Part shown: positions 1-8,212 of the stretch, in pieces
How the letters are laid out: each line of letters opens with the position of its first letter
Numbering within the stretch: the first letter of the stretch is position 1
Source of the DNA: Candidatus Sumerlaeota bacterium
GTDB taxonomy: Bacteria > Sumerlaeota > Sumerlaeia > MWCT01
DNA: 12,729 nucleotides
NCBI GenBank assembly: GCA_026398545.1
Contig: JAPLSR010000454.1
Location: forward strand, 1 to 12,729
Reading direction: 5' to 3'
The notes under the pieces: generated by a model
The model's database searches: none
Told to the model about the DNA's origin: nothing
Seen by the model: the letters and a program-made list of their open reading frames with translations, nothing else
Made by a program: the position numbers and the translations under genes

Positions 1-1
1 C

Positions 2-154
2 ATGCCTCCTCCTTCTGATGAACAGATCATTTCCTTTCTTTCGAAAATAAAGTCACATTCCTATCCCGCAACGGTCATGGTATATGATTTTGGAGAGAAT
101 AACGCCAGGAAATATTCCCAGGTGTTCTTGAATCTTGCGCAGAAATTGTCGTAA
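2..154 (+). CDS. C-terminal part of an unidentified protein (possibly cut by the window edge)
   Basis: An open frame runs from the left edge to a TAA at 152-154. It encodes about 50 residues and includes the stretches PPPSDEQIISFLSKIKS, YPATVMVYDFGENN and FLNLAQKLS. An ATG happens to lie at base 2, but no upstream sequence is visible, so I cannot tell whether this is a tiny complete gene or, more likely, the tail of a longer one. The residue use is protein-like and the gene is followed only 50 bases later by the methyltransferase gene on the same strand, which suggests it belongs to the same polysaccharide operon. I do not recognise the family. Confidence 0.5.
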   Translation: MPPPSDEQIISFLSKIKSHSYPATVMVYDFGENNARKYSQVFLNLAQKLS

Positions 155-204
155 GATCACAAAATGATGTTTTGGTTATGAATGCTTGTTAATGAGGTGG
201 GGAA

Positions 205-1008
205 TTGTCAGGACAAAGCAAGAGATTTATGGATTTAAGAGATCGCTTCACCAAATATTTTGATCAGGCGCAGGTTCATTATTTTAATGAAGAATTGCGA
301 AAAAGATACGATGATAATATGAAAAAAGGGGGAGAAGAACAGATACAAAAAGACAGAGATGAATGGCTGAAGAATATCAAGGCTTTTGAGATATATTATT
401 TTCTAAAGGAAATTGGTGTGCATTTTTCCGGAACGGTTATTGAACTCGGAGCGGGACATGGCTGGTTGAGCGCCCTTGTGTCGCGGGAATCTTCCGTGTC
501 GGAAATCTATGCCCTGGATTGTTCTGAATACCTCGTAAAAGTTGCGTCAGATAGAATGTATGAATACTTACATGCCGACAGATCCAAAATCGTATCCGTC
601 ATCGGGGATTTCCATAATTTGGATTATTGGAAGGATGAAACATTCGATTTTGTCGTGATGGATGCCTCATTTCATCACACCAAGCATCCGGAAATCGTGC
701 TGAAAGAGGCTTCCCGGGTATTGAAGAGAAAGGGGATATGCCTTGCCATAAGAGAAAATCTGTTTCCTGTGTTTCGTCCGGGAATGGCAAGGAAACATTA
801 TGAAGAAGCCAGGAAAACGAACACAATCGAGCAATTGCATCACAGGGAAAATATTGCGAAAATGGCAAGGGAAAATCGCTTATCCGTCGAGACGCACCTG
901 TTATATTTCAACACGGGACTGCTGTCCGGTGTAAAGAAAATACTGCTCAAAATTTTGAACGGATATTTCACCATCTGGAATTGTGTATTTATTTTTAAAA
1001 AGATATGA
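205..1008 (+). CDS. Class I SAM-dependent methyltransferase (Methyltransf_11/25-like)
   Basis: The 267-residue product has a Rossmann-fold methyltransferase core. Motif I is visible as ELGAGHGW at residues 80-87, with an acidic residue D105 in ALDCS at the end of the second strand (ribose binding in this family), GDF at 134-136, DFVVMDASFHH around 148-158, and the post-motif helix plus LKRKG turn at 173-177. It probably transfers a methyl group from S-adenosylmethionine to a sugar or other glycan precursor in the cytoplasm; the acceptor is not predictable. The start is taken as TTG at 205 because GAGGTGG (194-200) sits 4 bases upstream; an in-frame ATG at 229 has only a weak ribosome site. 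The C-terminal 60 residues are basic and partly hydrophobic and could help membrane or partner contact (inference). The glycosyltransferase gene starts about 36 bases downstream, so they are probably cotranscribed. Confidence 0.85.
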   Translation: MSGQSKRFMDLRDRFTKYFDQAQVHYFNEELRKRYDDNMKKGGEEQIQKDRDEWLKNIKAFEIYYFLKEIGVHFSGTVIELGAGHGWLSALVSRESSVSEIYALDCSEYLVKVASDRMYEYLHADRSKIVSVIGDFHNLDYWKDETFDFVVMDASFHHTKHPEIVLKEASRVLKRKGICLAIRENLFPVFRPGMARKHYEEARKTNTIEQLHHRENIAKMARENRLSVETHLLYFNTGLLSGVKKILLKILNGYFTIWNCVFIFKKI

Positions 1009-1044
1009 ACATCTATCAATCAAGGTGTGCTCCGTATTTCTGAC

Positions 1045-2238
1045 ATGAATATCCTATTTGTATCGATAGTCATACCGCATTCGAAAAGCCCCACGGCCGG
1101 GAGTCTTGAAGTCTATAACTACATCAAGGGACTTTCTCGAAATCATGATGTTGATCTTGTCTCCACTATCGTGGATGCCGATCGGGAGAAGGTTCGGGAG
1201 ATGTCCGGCATCTGCCGGAAAGTTTATGCCGCGAAAAGAAGCGAGACTCTTTGGGATAAGATAAAACAGGTTCTCTCGTGGATGGGAGGGCTCTGTCTCG
1301 GCCCCCTGAAACACCGCCCCGCTATTCTCCTTGCCAATCAGTTGATACGGGGAAATCATTATGACATAGTCCAGGTGGAGTTTGTGGAAGCAGGACGGCA
1401 TATCAGGAAAACCGGAAAAACAAAGATGATTATGGACAATGTTGATGTTTCCCTTAAACCAATTCTTCGCCTGTATCAGAGAGAACGAAATCCCCTCAAA
1501 AAGATATTGCTCCTTCTGAAATTGTATCATACACGATGGTTAGAGGCGAAAACATATAAAAATTTTGATCTGGTTTTGACCCGGTCTGAATATGACAAAC
1601 GCCTTGTGGAAAAATATTATCCAGGCACCAAAACCGCCGTTCTTCCCCATCTTGTGAATATGAAAGAGATTGAGGCATGTGGAAATGTCCCGGCGCTCAG
1701 TCATTCCCTGTTATTTACCGGTGCTTTTCAGAGGACCCTGAACGTGGAATCTGCGGAATTCCTTTTTTCGGAGATATTTCCCAGAATCAAAAAGGTCTTT
1801 CCTGATTCCGTGCTCATTCTGGCGGGGGGCAATCCATCGGACAAGATGAAGAAGTGGGCGCAAAATAATCCCGACGTTATCGTCACAGGATTTGTCCCTG
1901 ACATTTTCGAATATTATCTGAAATCCACGGTGTTTGTCGCCCCGATGTTTGTCGGCGGCGGCGTCATTACCAAGATCATTGAAGCCATGTTTTGCGGCTG
2001 CCCGGTTGTCACCACACCTGTGGGCAATGAGGGGATTAAGGCTATAGAAGGGGAGCATATTTTCCTCGCAGAGAGTGCCGATGATTTTTGTCGGAAGATA
2101 GAGTTTCTGTTCCAGAATCCCCTTTTCGGAAAGACGCTGGGCGAAAAAGCTCGACAGTTTGTTGAGGAACGCTATGAGTTTAATCATGTTATAAGCCTTC
2201 TGGAACGATGTTACAAGGACATAATGAGGGTTCCATAA
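1045..2238 (+). CDS. Glycosyltransferase family 4 (GT-B fold)
   Basis: This is a 397-residue retaining-type sugar transferase expected to add one sugar from a nucleotide donor to a lipid-linked glycan at the inner face of the membrane. The N-terminus MNILFVSIVIP gives the first beta strand of a GT-B domain and TAGS at 17-20 is the glycine-containing loop. The C-terminal donor domain starts near SLLFTGAFQRTLNVESAEF (221-239) and contains AGGNPS (260-265), VTGFVPD (280-286) and GGGVITKIIEAM (304-315). E313 is the second Glu of the GT4 E-x7-E motif; the first position is Gly305. The pattern FTGA...NVES...FP.I...GGNPS resembles the sugar transferases found with exosortase systems (TIGR03087 group). 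A GTG at 1027 would add six residues but AAGG lies only one base before it. ATG 1045 fits the family N-terminus although no good ribosome site is seen. Donor and acceptor are unknown. Confidence 0.85.
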   Translation: MNILFVSIVIPHSKSPTAGSLEVYNYIKGLSRNHDVDLVSTIVDADREKVREMSGICRKVYAAKRSETLWDKIKQVLSWMGGLCLGPLKHRPAILLANQLIRGNHYDIVQVEFVEAGRHIRKTGKTKMIMDNVDVSLKPILRLYQRERNPLKKILLLLKLYHTRWLEAKTYKNFDLVLTRSEYDKRLVEKYYPGTKTAVLPHLVNMKEIEACGNVPALSHSLLFTGAFQRTLNVESAEFLFSEIFPRIKKVFPDSVLILAGGNPSDKMKKWAQNNPDVIVTGFVPDIFEYYLKSTVFVAPMFVGGGVITKIIEAMFCGCPVVTTPVGNEGIKAIEGEHIFLAESADDFCRKIEFLFQNPLFGKTLGEKARQFVEERYEFNHVISLLERCYKDIMRVP

Positions 2239-2259
2239 AATGAATGCAGAAGGGGTGTC

Positions 2260-3057
2260 ATGAAGAGGATTATTGAAAGAGGAAGGATGAAACTAAGGAA
2301 TGCCTTGAATGCCGGCAAGGCATTATTTACCGCAGAGCGATATTCGGGATCTTGCCCTCTTTGCGGTTGTGAAACGATTTTTACCAAGACATCCAAAAAT
2401 CTACGGGAGACTTTTTCGTGCGCTTGTTGTCATTCCTATTCACGGAACCGCTTTGTGGCCAAAGTACTCCTGGATCTTTTCCATATTCCGCCTCCATACA
2501 GTCTTCATAAACTGGTACGGATGAGACCCGATCTTGCCGTGTACGAGACAGCCAGCTATGGCCCGATTCATAATGTGCTGAAGGACCTCAAGGGTTATAT
2601 CTGCTCTGATTTTTTTTATGATGTTCCTTTCGGCGCCTGTAACAAGAAGGGAATACGGTGTGAAAATATTGAGGCATTGACCTTTCCGGATGGCGTTTGT
2701 GATCTCGTGATCTCTCAGGATGTGTTTGAACATGTGCGTCTCTATGAAAAAGGATTTCAAGAAATTTCCCGTATTTTAAAAAATGGGGGATTCCATATCT
2801 TTACCGTGCCCCTGAATCCCTTTCAAAAGACCTTTAAACGTATTGAAGTTCGCAACAACGAGGAAATCCATCTGGCGCCCAGGGTGTATCATGGGGATCC
2901 TGTCAGAGGGGGATTGGTTTATACCGACTTTGGAATAGATCTCCATGAGATCCTCTCCAGCTTCGGCTTTTCGTCGGAAATCCAATGGTGTTCGGGAATG
3001 GATGGCTTTTATCATGCCATATACTGGGTGTGTGTCATCGTATCCCAAAAGATCTAA
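2260..3057 (+). CDS. Zinc-ribbon-bearing SAM methyltransferase-like protein
   Basis: The 265-residue protein opens with a basic leader and then a four-cysteine module: C32-x2-C35 and C54-x2-C57, which looks like a zinc ribbon. The following half has the late motifs of a class I methyltransferase: FPDGVCDLVISQDVFEHV at 142-159 (strand 4 with the DVFEH signature), a helix EISRILKNGG (168-177) and HIFTVPLNPFQKTFKR. The usual glycine-rich motif I is degenerate: at the expected place there is YETASYGPIH (95-104). It probably modifies a sugar or lipid-linked intermediate, but catalytic competence is uncertain. The ATG at 2260 has AAGGGG at 2250-2255, 4 bases upstream. It follows the GT4 gene by 21 bases and ends 15 bases from the convergent glycosyltransferase gene. 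Similar zinc-ribbon methyltransferases are common in glycan clusters (family knowledge). Confidence 0.75.
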   Translation: MKRIIERGRMKLRNALNAGKALFTAERYSGSCPLCGCETIFTKTSKNLRETFSCACCHSYSRNRFVAKVLLDLFHIPPPYSLHKLVRMRPDLAVYETASYGPIHNVLKDLKGYICSDFFYDVPFGACNKKGIRCENIEALTFPDGVCDLVISQDVFEHVRLYEKGFQEISRILKNGGFHIFTVPLNPFQKTFKRIEVRNNEEIHLAPRVYHGDPVRGGLVYTDFGIDLHEILSSFGFSSEIQWCSGMDGFYHAIYWVCVIVSQKI

Positions 3058-3072
3058 TAGGGGACACGATGG

Positions 3073-5010
3073 TCATGATGATTCAGGAAGGTCAAGAAGT
3101 CCGGTGAATCCGTGAATATAACCTTTCAGTCGCGCCCTCACCCCGGATATCCCCTTTTTCAGCCCCCCCCGCCTCAGGTCCATCAGGAGCTGCCCTAAGG
3201 CAAAAACGGGAAAGATGAACCAAATATACCAGGGTGCATGTTTCCGGAGATAGATAACGCCTCCCCTTCCCATGAGATAAAGAGATGCGGGATTGTTGAT
3301 TCCCCCCATGGAAGAGGAGACCTTGTGCCATATGTGGGACTGTGGCACGATTGCCATCTTCGCCCCGGCTTTCCTGAGACGGTGGCAATAATCCGTATCC
3401 TCCCAGTAGGAAAAATATATGGGGTCAAATAAGCCGACCTGCACCAATACACTTCGTCGGATTAAAACACAACACCCGGTTAACATCCTAACCATGCAAG
3501 GATTCTGATAGGGGTACAGCTTCAGGGTTTTCCGGAAATAAGACCTTGTGGCGTGGAGACCCGAAAGCAGAGGGGACCCTCCGGCGAACCAGATGAGATC
3601 CGGGGGATCCGCATAAAGTATCAGAGGGGAAACCGCCCCCAGGGACTTGTCTTTTTCCATAATGCCGACGAGTGATTCTAAAAAATCCGGATGCACAATC
3701 GTATCATTATTCAATACCAGGACATAATCCGCCCCATCCAGCAGGGCTGCCCGAATGCCCTGGTTGTTTCCCTCAGCAAAACCCATGTTGCGGTCATTCT
3801 CAATCAAATGCACTTGAGGAAATTTTTCCCTTATCGCCTTCCCGATCTTTTCCCTGGAACCATTATCTATGACATACAGGGACAACGGGGTATAATATGT
3901 TCGGATGTGCACATCCGCGATATGCCCCCAGTCCCATTCCGTGCGGGCATATTCCTTAGCCTGTCTGCCCATGAGGAGCATCCGCTCCGGATTTTCAATG
4001 GCGTGTTCCATGACGGATGCAAGTCCTTCCGCATCGTTCGGTTCAACGAACCAACCGGTCTGGTCATGCACGACCATGTCAATAAGTCCCCCAATATGCG
4101 AGGCGATAACCGCCCTTGCAAAGGCATAAGCCGTTGCCACAACACCTGAACCGCTGGCATGGGTGTAAGGTGCGAGAACAGCGAGCGAACGTGCCATCAG
4201 GTGGGAGAGTTCCTCATCCGAGACCCGCCGGTTTATAACTTCAAGATTCCGGGCGAGGAATCCAATGGCGGTGCGGTCATGTTCCAGCGAGCCTTCCCCG
4301 GCGATAATGATTTTCGCCCCGGGATGGCGGGGTAATATCCGTTTCAGCGCCTCTAAGGCAACACTCAGCCCCTTATATGAGAGGAGCCTTCCAAAGAAAA
4401 GAAAGGTTGCCGGTTCAGGTATTTGTTCCTGTTGTGCGGTCTCATGGAGAAAGTCAAAATGCCCGTGAGGAATCTCAACAAGGATGTTGCGTCTTTCGGG
4501 ATAAAGGTCTGATGCAATCTTCAGGCATTGATGCCCGTGGACGAAAATAGCCTTTGCATATTTCACAATAGACCGTATGGCAAAAATGGTGCGCAGTTTT
4601 TCCTCGCCGTGATGCGGTGTCACATCATGCATGGTGAAGACAACGGGATATCTCTTTGCGATGAGGGGCATGGTGAGGGTGAACCATGGATAGGTAAAGA
4701 CAAAGTGGATGAGGTCGGGTTTGAAACGCCTTATCGCCCGGAGGCAGCGGGCGAACTCCCAGGGCTGAGCAAGCAGGCGTCTCCATTGCTCCAGACGGGC
4801 ATTGGTCGGGGCATTGATGGGGAAGTGTTCAAGTGAGGAGGGGTAGGAACTCATATCCTGATGTTTATTGTGGAGAAGTCCTGAATGGATTTCCTTCCGC
4901 TGAGCCAGTGCGGTCAGCAGTCTGCCGGTATAATAGACATGTGCCGGACCCTCCCAGAGGTCAATAAGCAAAATCCGAAAAATATCGCCTTGTTTATTGG
5001 ATTTCTTCAT
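3073..5010 (-). CDS. Two-domain glycosyltransferase: GT4 domain fused to an N-truncated GT2 domain
   Basis: The 645-residue product joins two sugar transferase folds. Residues about 12-373 are a GT4/GT-B enzyme: RILLIDLWEGPAHVYY at the start, PHGHFD (181-186), LFFGRLLSYKG (204-214), AGEGS and ASGSGVVATAYAFARAVIAS (285-304), a GT4 subgroup in which the usual Glu pair is not kept. Residues about 376-645 are a rhamnosyltransferase-like GT2 enzyme: VIDNGS (380-385), NMGFAEGNNQGI, LNNDT (433-437), WEDTDYCHRLRKAG (536-549, likely catalytic acid region), HKVSSSMGG, and a hydrophobic helix near 591-610. The expected first strand of a GT2 domain is absent at the join. An in-frame TTG at 5049 would add 13 residues, but it lies within two bases of a perfect minus-strand TATAAT, so ATG 5010 is preferred; neither start has a clear ribosome site. 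It would add two sugars, or one if a domain is dead. Confidence 0.85.
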   Translation of the reverse strand: MKKSNKQGDIFRILLIDLWEGPAHVYYTGRLLTALAQRKEIHSGLLHNKHQDMSSYPSSLEHFPINAPTNARLEQWRRLLAQPWEFARCLRAIRRFKPDLIHFVFTYPWFTLTMPLIAKRYPVVFTMHDVTPHHGEEKLRTIFAIRSIVKYAKAIFVHGHQCLKIASDLYPERRNILVEIPHGHFDFLHETAQQEQIPEPATFLFFGRLLSYKGLSVALEALKRILPRHPGAKIIIAGEGSLEHDRTAIGFLARNLEVINRRVSDEELSHLMARSLAVLAPYTHASGSGVVATAYAFARAVIASHIGGLIDMVVHDQTGWFVEPNDAEGLASVMEHAIENPERMLLMGRQAKEYARTEWDWGHIADVHIRTYYTPLSLYVIDNGSREKIGKAIREKFPQVHLIENDRNMGFAEGNNQGIRAALLDGADYVLVLNNDTIVHPDFLESLVGIMEKDKSLGAVSPLILYADPPDLIWFAGGSPLLSGLHATRSYFRKTLKLYPYQNPCMVRMLTGCCVLIRRSVLVQVGLFDPIYFSYWEDTDYCHRLRKAGAKMAIVPQSHIWHKVSSSMGGINNPASLYLMGRGGVIYLRKHAPWYIWFIFPVFALGQLLMDLRRGGLKKGISGVRARLKGYIHGFTGLLDLPESS

Positions 5011-5050
5011 ATAGATTACAATTGATGAGCAAAACCCGCCGAACGTCAAT

Positions 5051-5056
5051 ATTATA
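5051..5056 (-). promoter_or_regulatory. Candidate -10 box for the minus-strand glycosyltransferase gene
   Basis: Read on the minus strand these six bases are TATAAT, a perfect sigma-70 -10 element. Transcription would begin near 5041-5045, about 35 bases before ATG 5010 and downstream of the alternative TTG at 5049. The -35 region is poor (TTTTGTC-like bases around 5072-5078), so an activator may be needed or the match may be chance in A+T-rich DNA. Confidence 0.35.
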
Positions 5057-5092
5057 CATTGCTGTTGACGGACAAAAGACTCTTAAAAGATG

Positions 5093-5157
5093 ATTCAGAA
5101 TATTTGAGCCGTATTTTGACGTTTCCCCATAGAGAAAATATTTTTAATATTCTGAAT
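5093..5157. repeat. Perfect 12-base inverted repeat around the start of the GT4 gene at 5156
   Basis: ATTCAGAATATT at 5093-5104 is the exact reverse complement of AATATTCTGAAT at 5146-5157, separated by 41 bases. The right arm overlaps the predicted transcription start and the first two bases of the ATG; the left arm lies upstream of the -35 box. The layout would suit a looped operator or the remains of a small inserted element. No transposase or target duplication is seen. Confidence 0.6.
5116..5144 (+). promoter_or_regulatory. Candidate sigma-70 promoter for the GT4-asnB unit
   Basis: TTGACG (5116-5121) is spaced 17 bases from TATTTT (5139-5144), giving five of six and four of six consensus matches. 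Transcription would begin near 5150-5152, only about five bases before ATG 5156, so the message would be almost leaderless. This agrees with the lack of any ribosome binding site before that ATG. It is a sequence match only. Confidence 0.4.
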
Positions 5158-6310
5158 GCGGATATTAGTTATAAATTATGAATTTCCGCCCTTGGGCGGG
5201 GGTGCGGCAAGCGCGAGCTTCCACATCGCGCGGGAACTCGTGCGGTTGGATTGTTCCATTACTCTTTTGACATCCCATTTCAGAGGACTGCGCAAAAATG
5301 AAACCATCGACGGAGTCAATATCGTTCGCATCCCCGTTTGGCGAAAAAATATAGACCGTTGCAGCATCCCGGAAATGCTCACATTCATGCTCAGCGGTTC
5401 ATATTATGGGTTACGTATCATGAAACGGGAGATGCCTGATGTCGTCCTCGCCTTTTTTACCATTCCCTGTTCCCATATCGGTCTTCTGGGGAAATGGCGT
5501 CGGGGGATTCCATATATCGTAAGTCTTCGGGGCGGGGATGTTCCCGGAACACAGCCGGAACAACTCGCCGTCTTTCATGCCATCACCAAGCCGATTATCA
5601 AGATACTATTGCGGAACGCCTCAGCCGTTGTCGCCAACAGTAGGGGACTCGGCGCCCTGGCGCAACAGACCCTCGCCAATCTCGATATCAAGATCATTCC
5701 CAACGGCGTGGACCTGGAACGATTTTCTCCATGCGAAGAGAATGCCGGGGAGCCGCATCGAACTGTGCGGCTCCTTTTTGTCGGACGGGCAAGTCAGGAA
5801 AAAAATCTCACCGAGGCGTGGGGCGTTTTGAAAGATTGCCTGGCGCAGGATTGGACGTTCTCTGTCATCGGCGACGGCCCCCAACTCCCCCGATGGAAAA
5901 AGGAAGTGCAAGACCTGGGGTTGGGCGCCAGAATCGAATTTCTCGGGTGGAAACGCAAGGAAGACATGCCCGGACTCTATCGGGAATTCGATCTATTTAT
6001 CTTTCCCTCCACATCCGAAGGCATGCCGAATGTGGTTCTGGAGGCGATGGCGAGCGGTCTGCCCATTGTGGCAACAAAAATCCGGGGAAATGAGGATCTG
6101 GTTGAGCACGAGGTCAGCGGTTTTCTCTATGAGCCGGGGGATCGGAACACCCTTGCTTCTTCATTGATGCGTCTTCTGAAAGATGCCGATCTTCGGAGAA
6201 AAATGGGCAGGAATGCCCGACGACGCGCCGAATCTTTCTCATGGAAACGCACGGCGGAGGCTTATTTGCAACTTTTGCGGCAGGCGGCTGACCAAAGGAG
6301 TCGTCATTAA
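5156..6310 (+). CDS. Glycosyltransferase family 4 (WcaL/PelF-like)
   Basis: The 384-residue GT-B enzyme has a textbook GT4 layout. MRILVINYEFPPLGGGAASASF (first strand plus glycine-rich acceptor loop, residues 1-22 in two pieces) begins the N-terminal domain; RGGDVPG at 125-131 and NSRGL at 161-165 follow; PNGVDLERF (182-190) marks the linker to the donor domain. That domain carries FVGRASQEKN (208-217, with R211 and K216 typical of diphosphate contacts), GDGP, and EGMPNVVLEAM with the E288-x7-E296 pair. It should transfer a sugar from a nucleotide donor to a lipid-linked glycan. No Shine-Dalgarno sequence precedes the ATG, and the predicted message is nearly leaderless. The asnB-like gene starts 3 bases after the stop, so the two are almost certainly one operon. 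The sugar specificity cannot be read from the sequence. Confidence 0.9.
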   Translation: MRILVINYEFPPLGGGAASASFHIARELVRLDCSITLLTSHFRGLRKNETIDGVNIVRIPVWRKNIDRCSIPEMLTFMLSGSYYGLRIMKREMPDVVLAFFTIPCSHIGLLGKWRRGIPYIVSLRGGDVPGTQPEQLAVFHAITKPIIKILLRNASAVVANSRGLGALAQQTLANLDIKIIPNGVDLERFSPCEENAGEPHRTVRLLFVGRASQEKNLTEAWGVLKDCLAQDWTFSVIGDGPQLPRWKKEVQDLGLGARIEFLGWKRKEDMPGLYREFDLFIFPSTSEGMPNVVLEAMASGLPIVATKIRGNEDLVEHEVSGFLYEPGDRNTLASSLMRLLKDADLRRKMGRNARRRAESFSWKRTAEAYLQLLRQAADQRSRH

Positions 6311-6313
6311 TTT

Positions 6314-8212
6314 ATGTGCGGAATCTGCGGTTATATCGGAACCAAGGAGATCGGCGCCGACCCCGATATCGTGCGCCGGATGTGCCGCACCCTCATCCAC
6401 AGGGGGCCGGATGAAGAGGGGGTATGGGTCGGACATGATGTGGCTCTTGGGATGCGGCGGCTGAAAATCATCGACCTTGTGACTGGTTCCCAGCCGATTT
6501 TCAACGAAGACAAAACGGTCATTGTGGTTTTCAACGGCGAGATTTATAACTTTCCGTCTCTGAAGGAAGCCCTTGAACAAAAGGGGCACCGCTTTTATAC
6601 CCACTCCGACACCGAAGTGATCGTTCACGGCTATGAAGAATGGGGCGAAGGGCTGGTTCAGCATTTCAACGGCATGTTTGCCTTTTCCCTTTGGGACGCA
6701 AAGAACGAACGGTTGATACTGGCGCGCGACCGCGTCGGAAAAAAACCGCTCTATTATGCGCATAGACCCGACGGAGGCCTGATCTGGGGGTCGGAAATCA
6801 AAGCCATCCTGGCGCATCCCAGCGCACCGGCGCGCGAGCCTGATTTCACCGCCATCCATCATTATCTCTCTCTACAATACGTGCCTGACCCCTGGACGGC
6901 ATTCAAAGGTATTCGGAAACTCCCGCCCGCTTCCCTCCTCGTGTATGAGAAGGGACGGATGGAAATCAGACGTTACTGGGACTTGTCCTTCCTGCCGAAG
7001 CATACGGACAGCGAGGATGATCTGGCTATGGCGCTTCGGGAAAAACTCCAGGAAACGGTCAGATGCAGGCTCGTCAGCGATGTGCCTCTGGGCGTCTTTC
7101 TCTCCGGCGGGATTGATTCCTCCATCATCGTCGCCCTGATGGCTCGCATGAGCGACCGGAAGATTAAGACTTTCTCCATCGGTTTTGAGGAGGATACATT
7201 CAGTGAACTCCCATACGCCCGCGCCGTGGCGGAAAAATACAACACCGAGCATCAGGAGTTCATCGTGCGTTACCAGACCGCCGAGACCATGCCCCACATC
7301 ATCGAGTTCTGCGACGAGCCCTTTGCCGATTCCTCCGCCCTTCCCATGTATTACCTCTCCCAGATGACCCGACAGTTTGTCACCGTGGCATTAAACGGCG
7401 ATGGGGGCGATGAGACACATGCCGGTTACCAACGTTACTATCTGGATTACTTGATCAGCCTTTATGAACATATCCCCGCTTTCTTTCGAAAGGGGCTGCA
7501 TGCCTTGTTTGACCTCCTCCCTGAACCAGTCAATGTGCCTATTGAGAGAAACTGGATCGCCGGTTTGAAAAGGCTGAAACAGGTAACCGGCATTTCCCCC
7601 AAGGCCAGCATCCTGCGGTGGGGCTCCTATTTTTCCCAGGACATGAAATGGAATCACTACACGGAGGAGATGAAGGCGCAGGTGGGAGAGGCAATATCGG
7701 ATGCCCTTCTCGCGGAATGGTTTGATCGGGCGCGGGCGGAATCCCTCGTGGATCGGACATTATATGTGGATGTGATGAATTACCTCCCCGGCGATCTGCT
7801 GGTCAAGGCAGACCGCATGACCATGGCCAATTCTCTGGAAGGCCGCAGTCCCTTCCTCGATTATGAGCTCATGGAATGGGTAGCGCGCCTGCCCGTTTCT
7901 ATGAAACTGAGGGGGAGGCGCCATAAATACCTGCTGAAGAAAACATTCCATGACCTGCTGCCAGAAACGATTTTAAATCGCGGAAAGCAGGGATTCGGTA
8001 TTCCTGTAGGTAAATGGTTCCGTGAAAATCTGAGATTAATGATGAAGGATATGCTTCTATCTGAGCGTTTTATAAATAGAAAAATCTTCATGCTGGAGTA
8101 TATTTCCCGTCTTATCCAAGAGCACGAGCAGGGCAAAACGGATCATGGCAAGCGAATCTGGACCTTGGTCATGCTGGAATTCTGGTTCCGCCGGTATATC
8201 GACAAATATTGA
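6314..8212 (+). CDS. asnB: Glutamine-dependent asparagine synthetase / AsnB-type amidotransferase
   Basis: The 632-residue protein is a two-domain amidotransferase. The N-terminal glutaminase (class II, Ntn) begins MCGICGY, with Cys2 as nucleophile after Met removal; HRGPD (29-33), R49, FNGEIYNF (73-80) and SDTE (98-101) bind glutamine. The C-terminal ATP-pyrophosphatase domain has SGGIDSS at 264-270 (PP-loop), the GDGGDE segment, and ADRMTMANSLEGRSPFLD near the end. The basic reaction is ATP-driven amide transfer from glutamine to aspartate. In exopolysaccharide loci, and in the XrtA-associated amidotransferase group this resembles in length and motifs, it may instead amidate a uronic acid or other glycan carboxylate (inference). 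The start is fixed by Cys2; AAAGGAG at 6294-6300 lies a rather long 13 bases upstream, inside the end of the GT4 gene. All key residues I looked for are present. Confidence 0.92.
   Translation: MCGICGYIGTKEIGADPDIVRRMCRTLIHRGPDEEGVWVGHDVALGMRRLKIIDLVTGSQPIFNEDKTVIVVFNGEIYNFPSLKEALEQKGHRFYTHSDTEVIVHGYEEWGEGLVQHFNGMFAFSLWDAKNERLILARDRVGKKPLYYAHRPDGGLIWGSEIKAILAHPSAPAREPDFTAIHHYLSLQYVPDPWTAFKGIRKLPPASLLVYEKGRMEIRRYWDLSFLPKHTDSEDDLAMALREKLQETVRCRLVSDVPLGVFLSGGIDSSIIVALMARMSDRKIKTFSIGFEEDTFSELPYARAVAEKYNTEHQEFIVRYQTAETMPHIIEFCDEPFADSSALPMYYLSQMTRQFVTVALNGDGGDETHAGYQRYYLDYLISLYEHIPAFFRKGLHALFDLLPEPVNVPIERNWIAGLKRLKQVTGISPKASILRWGSYFSQDMKWNHYTEEMKAQVGEAISDALLAEWFDRARAESLVDRTLYVDVMNYLPGDLLVKADRMTMANSLEGRSPFLDYELMEWVARLPVSMKLRGRRHKYLLKKTFHDLLPETILNRGKQGFGIPVGKWFRENLRLMMKDMLLSERFINRKIFMLEYISRLIQEHEQGKTDHGKRIWTLVMLEFWFRRYIDKY

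Noticed and set aside
3691..4149. 152-codon plus-strand frame inside the GT4-GT2 gene
   Set aside because: It is a mirror of a well-supported coding strand and has no protein-family features.
5049..5049. TTG at 5049 as start of the GT4-GT2 gene
   Set aside because: It gives an N-terminus unlike the family, has no ribosome site and lies right beside a minus-strand TATAAT; ATG 5010 fits better.
6239..6862. 207-codon open frame on the minus strand opposite asnB
   Set aside because: It lies wholly across the end of the GT4 gene and the start of asnB, whose motifs are unmistakable; the opposite translation has no recognisable domain.
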